Shown piece by piece: positions 13,817 through 21,967 of a DNA stretch of 64,000 nt (position 1 is the first letter of the stretch; each line of letters begins with the position of its first letter). Origin of the DNA: an uncultured Bacilli bacterium (GTDB lineage Bacteria; Bacillota_I; Bacilli_A; RF39; UBA660); the NCBI GenBank assembly GCA_934085595.1, contig CAKOHK010000007.1, positions 1-64,000 of the forward strand, written 5' to 3'. Made by a program: the position numbers and the translations under genes. The notes beneath the pieces were generated by a model. The model was not told where the DNA came from, searched no databases, and worked only from the letters and a program-made list of their open reading frames with translations.

Positions 13817-16036
13817 ATGAGCAAAAACACATTGAATGAACTTATAAATACAGGTATTCCAGTTGTAGATGATTACTTAAATCTTTCAATTGATGAAATA
13901 TTTGATTTTATAAAAAATAAAAGATTAGAGTCTCAATTTGAACTACAATTTCAAAGATATTTAAATTATTTATCAAGCTTATCTAATGGCATAAGAACAG
14001 GTACTTATTATAAGTTTATGAGTATTAGTATTAATGAAGATACATATGAATGTGCTTTAACATTTTCACACACAGGCTTATATATATCATTAGCAAATAT
14101 GCTTAATTCATTAGATTCAGAAGAATTAACAATCGGAGAATTAAGAAAAAGAATAAGAAAATTAAAACACACAAAAAGTGAAAAAGAATTAGAAAAAGAG
14201 TTTCCATATTTTTATAAATCAACATATTTAAGAAATAAAAAAGAAGCAAAAGATAAAGGGTATTTTCAAACTATGCTTCTCTACGAAAAGTATAAAGATG
14301 ATTTTTTAATGCTTAATAAGATGAGAGAAAGATTTAAAGAAGATGGCCTTGATCTTGAAAAAGAATATCTATTTGCAAAAAGCTGTTTTGATTTTCAAAC
14401 ATTTATAGATTGTTCATCTAAATATTTTGAGTCTATTATTGACAATTACGAAACAATTAAAAAATGGATGATCAATAATCCTGTTAAATTAACTTTAACT
14501 AAAGACGAAACTAAAAAGATATTACTATACATAATTTATAGACAAATTGAAAATATGTCTAGATACGCCTCAAGTAATGAAAAACTATATGCACAAAAAA
14601 ATGTAGTTGCCATAGAAAACTTAATAGAAAAATATAAGTCTATGTTTCCAGGTGACAGTACTAGTATTAGATTTAACAGAAGCCCAAATATTGATAAAAA
14701 TAAAAGCAGTAAGCTAGAAACATATACATTTGAATTGAATATTGACGAATTAATAAAATTATTTAATAAACAAATTAAGAAATATCAATTCTTAAAACAA
14801 AACGTAACTATGCCAGATATAGATAAAAGTTTAACATTTGAAGAAAATATGATTAAATTAAATGTACATTTAATTTCACTACTAAATAATACTATTAAAG
14901 ATGATAAAGAACATGGAGCTAAAGAAGTATCAGATAGTGAAATAGAAGATAAAATTAATCAGTTAGAATCAGACATTAAATCTGAAACGATTTCTGAAAA
15001 AAATAGAAATATTAAAAAATTAATATTAGAAAAAATTAAAATGGTGCTAATAGATATTAAACCTAAAGCAAAACAAACAGGAATAGGAATATTTAGTAAT
15101 TACTATGTATATTTTTATCCTAATGGAATGGTAGCAGTTGATATAATTGATAAATATGGAGCCTTATATATTATGCCAGTTCATATTTACAAAGAAGCAA
15201 GATATAAAGGTACATTAAAAGAAGTACGAAGCATACCAGGTGTTAAATATGTAGAACACAAAGGAAATAATTGGCTAGTAGATGCTAAAAACTATATTTT
15301 AGAAGGAACAAATGAATTGACAGAAAAAGATATTAAAGATTCAGAAGAAGTAGCGTCAATTGATTTTCCTTATACTATTAAACAAATACAAGATTTAGAA
15401 ATAAAACTTAAAGAAGAAGGGAAGCTTACAAACAGTATAGCTAAAGAAGCAGAAAAAAGAAAAGAAAGAATAAAAAAATTAGAAGATATCAATTCTGAAT
15501 TAAGTACTAAATCTGATGAAGAACTTTCTTATGATACATATACATCTGAGGAAGAAGAAACAATTGAATCTGAAAAATCATTTGATGAACTATACGATTA
15601 TTGGAAGAAAAAGCATCAAAAAGTAAAAAGAAATCCTATTGTTTCAGGAATAACAAAAAAACGTGCAAGAGATGAAGAAGGAAATTATTGCTGTGACTTA
15701 TGTGGATCAAAAAACTTTGAATCATCTAGTTTTGATAGTCACCATATGATACCACTTAATTTAGGAGGAATAGATAATATTTATAACACGGTATGTTTAT
15801 GTCCAAATTGTCATAGACTTATTCATTCAAAAAGAGTTACTTTTTCACAGCAAGCACAACTATTTAGAAAAATACAAAATTATATTGAAGAAGACTACCC
15901 AGAATATTTAGAAGATTTTAAGCAAATGACTTCTCCTATAGCTAAAGATGAAGAGTATTATAAATTACATAAAGAAGAAATAGACAGAAACTTCCAAATA
16001 GAATGGAATGGATATGATAATTCAAGACAAATATAA
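13817..16036 (+). CDS. 739-aa HNH endonuclease-domain protein of unknown system
   Basis: The C-terminal domain (about 605-700) is an HNH nuclease with a structural zinc site. It shows CDLCGSKNF (C626, C629), SHHMIPLNLGG (H642-H643), then CPNCHRLIH (C662, C665, H666, H670). The 600-residue N-terminal part matches nothing I recognise. It is mainly helical, with a Lys/Glu coiled coil at 365-420, a beta-rich segment at 430-500 (GIFSNYYVYFYPNGMVAVDI) and a second coiled coil at 515-580. AGGAGG precedes the ATG. The size, solitary nuclease and divergent phosphoesterase partner fit a defence or mobile-element nuclease, but this is inference. Confidence 0.75.
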   Translation: MSKNTLNELINTGIPVVDDYLNLSIDEIFDFIKNKRLESQFELQFQRYLNYLSSLSNGIRTGTYYKFMSISINEDTYECALTFSHTGLYISLANMLNSLDSEELTIGELRKRIRKLKHTKSEKELEKEFPYFYKSTYLRNKKEAKDKGYFQTMLLYEKYKDDFLMLNKMRERFKEDGLDLEKEYLFAKSCFDFQTFIDCSSKYFESIIDNYETIKKWMINNPVKLTLTKDETKKILLYIIYRQIENMSRYASSNEKLYAQKNVVAIENLIEKYKSMFPGDSTSIRFNRSPNIDKNKSSKLETYTFELNIDELIKLFNKQIKKYQFLKQNVTMPDIDKSLTFEENMIKLNVHLISLLNNTIKDDKEHGAKEVSDSEIEDKINQLESDIKSETISEKNRNIKKLILEKIKMVLIDIKPKAKQTGIGIFSNYYVYFYPNGMVAVDIIDKYGALYIMPVHIYKEARYKGTLKEVRSIPGVKYVEHKGNNWLVDAKNYILEGTNELTEKDIKDSEEVASIDFPYTIKQIQDLEIKLKEEGKLTNSIAKEAEKRKERIKKLEDINSELSTKSDEELSYDTYTSEEEETIESEKSFDELYDYWKKKHQKVKRNPIVSGITKKRARDEEGNYCCDLCGSKNFESSSFDSHHMIPLNLGGIDNIYNTVCLCPNCHRLIHSKRVTFSQQAQLFRKIQNYIEEDYPEYLEDFKQMTSPIAKDEEYYKLHKEEIDRNFQIEWNGYDNSRQI

Positions 16037-16073
16037 ATATTAAATATAAAATGATATAAGAAAAGGAGAAAAT

Positions 16074-17300
16074 ATGAAAAAAATAATAGTAGGACAATCA
16101 GGAGGTCCAACAGCAGTTATAAATGCAAGCGTAGCGGGTGTCTATAAAAAAGCAAAAGAACTTGGTATAGAAAAAGTATATGGTATGGTTCATGGAATAG
16201 AAGGATTTCTAAATGAAGATATCATAGATTTAGATGATTATTTAAGTAATAAAGACAATTTTGAATTACTACTAAGAACACCATCAGCATTTTTAGGAAC
16301 TTGTAGATATAAATTACCTAAATATGAATTAGATAAAAAGGTATATGAAAAAATATTTGATATTTTAGAGAAAAATGAAATTGACGGATTATTTTACATT
16401 GGTGGTAATGATTCTATGGATACAGTTAAAATGCTAAGTGATTATGCTAAAGAACATAAGAAAAAGCAATTATTTGTAGGTATTCCAAAAACTATAGATA
16501 ATGATTTACCGATAACAGACCATTGTCCAGGTTATGGTAGTGCAGCAAAATATATAGCATCATCTATTAAAGAAATTATAAGAGATAATGAATCTTTTGG
16601 AGTTGTTAAACCTACTATATGTATTGTTGAAATTATGGGAAGGCACGCAGGTTGGTTAACTGCAGCAGCTAGTCTTGCAAAATCAGACGATTGTAGTGGC
16701 GTAGATGCAATATACTTACCAGAAGAAGATTTTGATTTGGATGAGTTCTTAGATAGAGTTAAAAAATTAGCTATGACAAAATCAAGTGTAGTTATTGCAG
16801 TTAGTGAAGGAATAAAAACTAAAGATGGAAAGTTTGTCTGTGAACTTGAAAATGATAATAAAAAAACAGATGCATTTGGACATAAACAATTATCAGGTTG
16901 TGCAGTAACACTAGCAAATATTATTTCAAAAAATATGGATTACAAAACAAGAGCAATAGAGTTTTCGACATTACAAAGGGCGGCTTCTCACATCTCTTCA
17001 CTAACAGATATCAACGAAGCTCTAACAGTAGGAGAAGAAGCAGTTAAAGCAATGAATGAAGGAAACACAGCAGTAATGATAGTAATGAAAAGAAATAAAG
17101 ATAAGGAATATAAAATAACATATGATTATTATGACATTCATCAAATTGCTAATGTTGAAAAAATGATACCAACTTCATGGATAGATACAAAAAATAAACA
17201 AATGAAAAATGAATATTTAGAATATGCAAGACCTCTTATAATGGGAGAATTAAATCCTATATATAAGAATGGTTTACCATCACATTTGGTAAGAAAGTAG
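16074..17300 (+). CDS. Pyrophosphate-dependent 6-phosphofructokinase
   Basis: This 408-aa enzyme phosphorylates fructose 6-phosphate in glycolysis. The N-terminus GQSGGPTAVINAS is the PFK nucleotide/PPi loop. GGNDSMDT carries an Asp where ATP-PFKs have Gly (GGDGS), and PKTIDNDL carries a Lys where ATP-PFKs have Gly. Both changes mark use of PPi in place of ATP. EIMGRHAGWL is the sugar-phosphate site. The reversible PPi enzyme fits a fermentative organism saving ATP. The ribosome site is AAAAGGAG 6 nt upstream. No clear promoter separates it from the HNH gene, so it may have its own weak TATAAA or be read through. Confidence 0.9.
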   Translation: MKKIIVGQSGGPTAVINASVAGVYKKAKELGIEKVYGMVHGIEGFLNEDIIDLDDYLSNKDNFELLLRTPSAFLGTCRYKLPKYELDKKVYEKIFDILEKNEIDGLFYIGGNDSMDTVKMLSDYAKEHKKKQLFVGIPKTIDNDLPITDHCPGYGSAAKYIASSIKEIIRDNESFGVVKPTICIVEIMGRHAGWLTAAASLAKSDDCSGVDAIYLPEEDFDLDEFLDRVKKLAMTKSSVVIAVSEGIKTKDGKFVCELENDNKKTDAFGHKQLSGCAVTLANIISKNMDYKTRAIEFSTLQRAASHISSLTDINEALTVGEEAVKAMNEGNTAVMIVMKRNKDKEYKITYDYYDIHQIANVEKMIPTSWIDTKNKQMKNEYLEYARPLIMGELNPIYKNGLPSHLVRK

Positions 17301-17306
17301 AAAATT

Positions 17307-17852
17307 ATGTATTATAAAAAATATGAAAGTGAAAGAATATATTTATCTGTTATAGACCCAAACGACTATAAAACTTTTACAAGATGGATTAATGATGAAA
17401 GTCTAGCAAGGGGTCTTGGAAACTTTAAGTTTAATTTTACAGAACAAGACGAAAAAGAGTACCTAGAAAACTCAAACAAAAACGGAACATTAACTTTTGC
17501 CATAATTAGAAAAGAAGATAATAAATTATTAGGTTCTTATGGTTTAGAAATAAAAGATAATGTGTCAAGAAGAATACATGTGGGAGGCTTCATAGGCGAT
17601 AAAGAAGATAGAGGCAAAGGATATGGAACAGAAGCATTAAAACTAATAAGTAAATATTGTTTTGAAATATTAAATGCCGAAAGTTTATACTCTGGAATAT
17701 TTAGTTTTAATGAAGCATCATTAAAGGCAGCTAAAAAAGCAGGCTATACAGTAATAGGTAAATATAGAAATGCATATTACTATGAAGGAAAGTTTCATGA
17801 TGAATACTGTGTAGAAATGATAAAAGAAGATTATTATAAAAACAACAAATAA
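17307..17852 (+). CDS. GNAT acetyltransferase, RimJ/RimL type
   Basis: The product is a 181-aa acetyl-CoA-dependent N-acetyltransferase. It opens with SERIYLSVIDPNDY, typical of the RimJ/RimL branch. The acetyl-CoA loop is EDRGKGYGTEALKLISKY (about 103-120), and LYSGIFSFNEASLKAAKKAG is the strand-helix that follows. The substrate is not predictable and may be a ribosomal protein, an antibiotic or a sugar amine. It begins 7 nt after the phosphofructokinase stop without a strong ribosome site, suggesting coupling. A terminator follows. Confidence 0.85.
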   Translation: MYYKKYESERIYLSVIDPNDYKTFTRWINDESLARGLGNFKFNFTEQDEKEYLENSNKNGTLTFAIIRKEDNKLLGSYGLEIKDNVSRRIHVGGFIGDKEDRGKGYGTEALKLISKYCFEILNAESLYSGIFSFNEASLKAAKKAGYTVIGKYRNAYYYEGKFHDEYCVEMIKEDYYKNNK

Positions 17853-17874
17853 AAGTATAAACTTTACATAAATA

Positions 17875-17907
17875 AAGCAAAGTTTTGAAACGTTACTTTG
17901 CTTTTTT
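17875..17907 (+). terminator. Intrinsic terminator
   Basis: AAGCAAAGT pairs with ACTTTGCTT, followed by a T-run. Confidence 0.8.
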
Positions 17908-17930
17908 GATATACTATTACTGGTGATAAT

Positions 17931-19640
17931 ATGAAAGTAATGAAAAAGATAATTAAAATATTAATAACATTAATTGTTATATTATTAGCTATACTAGTTT
18001 ATAAAAAAGTATTTCTAAATAAAAATATAGAAAATAATAAAGAAATAAAAGGTGACTTAATAACAGATAATGTACATGCAGTAACATTAAAAGATAGCGA
18101 AAACGATAATATTAATTTTGATGCTATTAATGGTAAAGAAATATATTATCTATATGGAACTGAAAATAATAAAGCATTATATAAATATAATATTTATAGT
18201 GGCGAAAAAGTAAAATTAGTAGATAATATAAATTATTATGAATGTAAAAAATATAATAATTTAATAGGATGTACAAATAATGAAAATACATATTTATATA
18301 ACAATGAAGGAAAATTAGAATTAACATTAAAAGGAATAAATATAGCATATTATAACAATAGCTATTATAGTATTAACAACAATGGAAAAATATATGATAA
18401 AAACGATAAAGAAATATTTTCACTTAGTAAAAATTATGAAGGATATGAACTAATAGATAATGTTAATACAAAAGATAATATATATTTATTATATAGCAAT
18501 TTTGATACAAATAAAAACATAATATGCAATGTTAAGAATAATACATGTGAAGAAAATAAACTAACAGCATATTCTAAATATGAAAATGGTATTTATACTG
18601 TTTCTAGTGATAAAGTAAAAGTATTTGATTTAGTAAATAATAAATATAATGAATATAATATTAGTTTAAATAGAGAAAACTATTATACTACTTATTTAGA
18701 TAATAGTTACTTATATACTTATAATAATAATCTAGAAAGACTAGAAATATTTAATTTAAATAAAGATGAAATTAAAACATATAATGTTAAAAATGTATCA
18801 GGTATAAATATAGTTGATAATAAAATATTTTTAAAATTAACAAATAATAAATATGATTATTATATTATAGATGAAGACTACACGTTTAAATCTTTTACTA
18901 CAGAAGAATATATTAATGAAATTAACAATGAATTAACAAATAAAATAAAAGATATTAAAAATAAATATAATGTTAATCTCTATATAAAAGAAAAAGCTAT
19001 AATAAAGTTTCCAGATTTTTCAGCAAAAGAATATGATGAATTAGATGGTATTTATAGTAGTATCAACAGTGTAGAAAATATACTTGGTAAACTAACAAAG
19101 GATTTTTATGATTCTTTATATGAAAATGGTTATAAAGGTTTAAATATATATTTAACTGGAGAGTTAAAACCAGCAGATGCTTCATCACAAAACTTTACAC
19201 CTGCGGGGTATACAAGTGTATATGAAAATATGTATTTAATAGCTTTAGACATATCACAAATGCCACTAGAAACTAATGTATGTCATGAGTTAATGCATAC
19301 TATTGACAACAAATTAAAATCAAAAGGTGAATATTTTTCTAAATGGTCATCATTAAATCCAAAGAAATATGAGTACTCTTATTCATATAAAGTAACTAAC
19401 AGAACTGAATATACTATAGGAATGACTACTGATGATAACGTTTACTTTGTAGATTATTATAGTCACACATTTCCGGCAGAAGATATGGCAAGAGTGTTTG
19501 AAAATATATGCTCCGAAGGAAAAGATAGTAACATTAAAAACTATAGTCATTTATTAGAAAAAGGAAAATACTTAAAAGAAACATTATATAAATATTATCC
19601 TAGTTTAGAAAATACAAGTTTATTTGAAGCAATAGAGTAA
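17931..19640 (+). CDS. Membrane-anchored putative zinc metallopeptidase
   Basis: This 569-aa protein has one N-terminal membrane segment (about 5-27) and should face outward. Residues 35-320 are Asn/Tyr/Lys-rich with repeated short beta motifs (KALYKYNIYSGEKV, NTYLYNNEGKLELTL) resembling a beta-propeller. The C-terminal part (about 330-569) carries HELMH at 452-456 and a later EDMARVFENIC. That is the HExxH plus downstream Glu arrangement of gluzincin-like peptidases. No signal-peptidase or lipobox cleavage site is clear. The extreme Asn content exceeds that of its neighbours. The target is unknown, perhaps cell-wall or host proteins. Confidence 0.65.
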   Translation: MKVMKKIIKILITLIVILLAILVYKKVFLNKNIENNKEIKGDLITDNVHAVTLKDSENDNINFDAINGKEIYYLYGTENNKALYKYNIYSGEKVKLVDNINYYECKKYNNLIGCTNNENTYLYNNEGKLELTLKGINIAYYNNSYYSINNNGKIYDKNDKEIFSLSKNYEGYELIDNVNTKDNIYLLYSNFDTNKNIICNVKNNTCEENKLTAYSKYENGIYTVSSDKVKVFDLVNNKYNEYNISLNRENYYTTYLDNSYLYTYNNNLERLEIFNLNKDEIKTYNVKNVSGINIVDNKIFLKLTNNKYDYYIIDEDYTFKSFTTEEYINEINNELTNKIKDIKNKYNVNLYIKEKAIIKFPDFSAKEYDELDGIYSSINSVENILGKLTKDFYDSLYENGYKGLNIYLTGELKPADASSQNFTPAGYTSVYENMYLIALDISQMPLETNVCHELMHTIDNKLKSKGEYFSKWSSLNPKKYEYSYSYKVTNRTEYTIGMTTDDNVYFVDYYSHTFPAEDMARVFENICSEGKDSNIKNYSHLLEKGKYLKETLYKYYPSLENTSLFEAIE

Positions 19641-19650
19641 AAGGAAAAAT

Positions 19651-20325
19651 ATGAAATATATTGTGTTATTAAGAGGAATAAACATCAGTGGCAAAAATAT
19701 TATTTCTATGAAAAGTTTAAAAGAAGAATTAGAATTATTAGAATATAAAAATGTAATTACATATTTAAATAGTGGAAACATCTATATAGATAATGTAAAA
19801 ATAAATGATTTAACAAGAGAAAACATTCATGATTTATTTATAATGGTACTTCAAGATACATGGTTATTCGAAGGAACTATAAAAGATAACATTAAGTTTA
19901 ATAAGAAAAATGTAACTGATAATGAAGTATGGAAAGCTTTAGAAGTAGTTGGAGTAGATCATTTTGTAAAATCATTACCTAAGTCACTCGACTATAAAAT
20001 AGAAGATAATGAATCTATATCTGGAGGGCAGAAACAATTATTAACAATCGCAAGAGGTATGATAAAAAACGCACCATTCTTAATACTTGATGAAGCAACA
20101 TCATCAGTAGATACAAGAACAGAAGAATTAGTAAGCAAAGCAATGGATAAATTAACAGAAGGAAGAACTTCATTCATAATTGCTCACAGATTATCAACAA
20201 TTAAAAATGCAGATATAATATTAGTTATGAAAGATGGAAACATCATTGAAACAGGAAATCATGAAGAACTAATGAAAGCAAACGGATTCTATAAAGAATT
20301 ATATAATTTCCAATTTCAAAATTAA
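19651..20325 (+). pseudogene. In-frame chimera: DUF1697 N-terminus fused to an ABC exporter C-terminus
   Basis: Residues 1-43 (MKYIVLLRGINISGKNII, KNVITYLNSGN) are the N-terminus of a DUF1697 protein. From about residue 44 (IYIDNVKINDLTRENIHDLF) the sequence is the C-terminal half of an ABC exporter nucleotide-binding domain. It has a Q-loop MVLQDTWLFEGTI, the signature ISGGQKQ, Walker B LILDEATSSVD and the H-loop AHRLSTI. The Walker A loop and the whole membrane domain are missing, so it cannot hydrolyse ATP alone. The join falls at SGNIYID, a stretch both families share, so a deletion by microhomology is likely (nt about 19771-19794). A ribosome site AAAGGAAAA is retained. Confidence 0.85.
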
Positions 20326-20340
20326 TATTTAAAAACGTGT

Positions 20341-20346
20341 TATAAT
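20341..20346 (+). promoter_or_regulatory. -10 box of the flavodoxin-csaA pair
   Basis: TATAAT lies 20 nt before the flavodoxin ATG. The matching -35 is weak, with an AT-only hexamer near 20318. Confidence 0.4.
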
Positions 20347-20366
20347 AAATATGGAGGAAGACAAAA

Positions 20367-20834
20367 ATGAAAGAAAATATTATATGTTATTTTTCAGCAT
20401 CTAATAATACTAAAGAAGTAGCAAATATTTTACATGATTATTTAGATTCTGATATTTACGAAATTAAACCAGAAGTTAAATATACACCAGATGATTTAGA
20501 TTGGACAAATAAACAAAGTAGAAGTACTTTAGAAATGGAAGATGAAACTTGTAGACCAAAGATAGAAAGAAACATAGACGTATCTAATTATAATAACGTA
20601 ATTATAGGGTTTCCAGTTTGGTGGTACACTTTTCCAAGAATAATAAATACATTTGTTGAAAATACTAATTTAGAAGGTAAAAATATAATATTGTTTTGCA
20701 CTTCGGGAGGTTCAAGTATTGAAAAATCACTAAAAGATTTTACAGAAAAATATCCTACATTAAATGTTAAAAGTGGTAAAAGATTAACAGGTAGGGAAAC
20801 AAAAGAAGAAATAATTACTTGGATTAATGAATAA
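20367..20834 (+). CDS. Flavodoxin-family protein
   Basis: The product is a 155-aa flavodoxin-like FMN protein. The phosphate-binding loop is YFSASNNTKEVAN (residues 8-20), VIIGFPVWWYTFP (about 72-84) is the isoalloxazine loop, and CTSGGSSI is the third contact. These single-domain proteins carry one- or two-electron transfers or act as quinone-type reductases. The partner is unknown. GGAGG lies 8 nt upstream. Its stop overlaps the start of csaA (TAATGA-type junction), so the two are cotranslated. Confidence 0.85.
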   Translation: MKENIICYFSASNNTKEVANILHDYLDSDIYEIKPEVKYTPDDLDWTNKQSRSTLEMEDETCRPKIERNIDVSNYNNVIIGFPVWWYTFPRIINTFVENTNLEGKNIILFCTSGGSSIEKSLKDFTEKYPTLNVKSGKRLTGRETKEEIITWINE

Positions 20835-21172
20835 TGAAAGAACTAGCGAGTATAAATGATTTTTCAAAACTTGATATAAGAGTAGGAAAAATAATAGAAG
20901 CTAAAGTGTTTGAAGAAGCAAAAAGACCTGCTTATAAATTAACAATTGACTTTGGTAGTGAAATTGGAATTAAAAAATCTTCTGCCCAAATAACACAAAT
21001 ATATAAAGTAGAAGATTTAATAGGTAAACAAATACTAGCTGTAGTTAATTTCCCACCAATGCAAATAGCTAATTATATTTCAGAAGTACTAGTACTTGGA
21101 ACTTATAGCAAAGACGGAGTAGTATTAATAAAGCCGGATATAGAAGTGGAAAATGGTGATAAATTAGGATAG
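20834..21172 (+). CDS. csaA: CsaA-like tRNA-binding-domain protein
   Basis: This 112-aa protein is a stand-alone tRNA-binding OB fold. It shows SKLDIRVGKIIEAKVFEEA, KLTIDFGSEIGIKKSSAQI, GKQILAVVNFPP and VLGTYSKDGVVLIKPD. This matches CsaA of Bacillus, a small dimeric chaperone/export-associated protein, and the C-terminal domain of MetRS. It is cytoplasmic. The one-base overlap with the flavodoxin gene indicates a bicistronic unit. Its length is normal for the family. Confidence 0.9.
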   Translation: MKELASINDFSKLDIRVGKIIEAKVFEEAKRPAYKLTIDFGSEIGIKKSSAQITQIYKVEDLIGKQILAVVNFPPMQIANYISEVLVLGTYSKDGVVLIKPDIEVENGDKLG

Positions 21173-21268
21173 TTTAATCTATACTTTTATATTAAAAATA
21201 AAACTCAAACACAAGTAATTGATATTTTTATTAACATATAATAAAATATTTATGTTAGGAAGTGAAAT

Positions 21269-21871
21269 ATGAAAAACAAAAAAATATATTTAATATCTAT
21301 CATATTATTAATTTTAATAGCCGCTACTTTGTTCTTTATATTTAATAATAAAAAAAGTAATGAAGAAAATGATAATAAAGTATTTGCTAGTGAATATGGT
21401 ATTACAGAAGACAATGTTTATGTTTATAGAACACTGGAAGAAATAAATAAAATACTTGAAAATGGAACAGGTCTTGTATACTTAGGATTTCCTGAGTGCC
21501 CATGGTGTAGAGGATATGTACCTATAATAAATGAGGTAGCAAAAGAACAAGGACTTGATAAAATATATTATTTTAATATTAAGAAAGATAGAGAAGATAA
21601 TTCAAAACTATATCAAAAAACAGTAGAATTACTAAGTGACAATTTAAGATATGATAATGAAGGAAATAGAAGAATATATGCTCCTTCATTAATAGCGGTT
21701 AAAAATGGTAAAGTAGTTATGTTTGATGATACAAGGTATTGGAACAATAAAGAATATGATAGTGCAGAGGACTTTTGGAATAATGAAAATTTAACATCTA
21801 TGAAAGAAAAACTAGTAAAAATGATAAACGAAGTTAAAGAAAAAAGTTATTGTGAAGTAGATTGTAATTAG
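21269..21871 (+). CDS. Membrane-anchored thioredoxin-like protein (CPWC)
   Basis: The product has 200 aa with an N-terminal anchor at about 6-26. A thioredoxin-like fold follows, containing VYLGFPECPWCRGYVP with the redox pair C77-P-W-C80 and a cis-Pro region IYAPSLIAVKNGKV. Relatives are bacteriocin-transport accessory (PedC/BrcD-like) or extracytoplasmic thiol-disulphide proteins. Two more Cys sit in the C-terminal tail (SYCEVDCN). It likely acts outside the membrane. AGGAAGTG precedes the ATG, and a terminator overlaps the stop codon. Confidence 0.8.
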   Translation: MKNKKIYLISIILLILIAATLFFIFNNKKSNEENDNKVFASEYGITEDNVYVYRTLEEINKILENGTGLVYLGFPECPWCRGYVPIINEVAKEQGLDKIYYFNIKKDREDNSKLYQKTVELLSDNLRYDNEGNRRIYAPSLIAVKNGKVVMFDDTRYWNNKEYDSAEDFWNNENLTSMKEKLVKMINEVKEKSYCEVDCN

Positions 21872-21892
21872 TGGCTTAAATAGTCACTTTTT
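21870..21892 (+). terminator. Intrinsic terminator
   Basis: AGTGGCT-taaat-AGTCACT followed by TTTT, overlapping the stop codon of the thioredoxin-like gene. Confidence 0.65.
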
Positions 21893-21967
21893 ATGTATAA
21901 GTAAAACAGATAAATAATGCTGATTTTCACCGGCAAATACTGTATAATGGTATTGAGAGGTGAAAAT

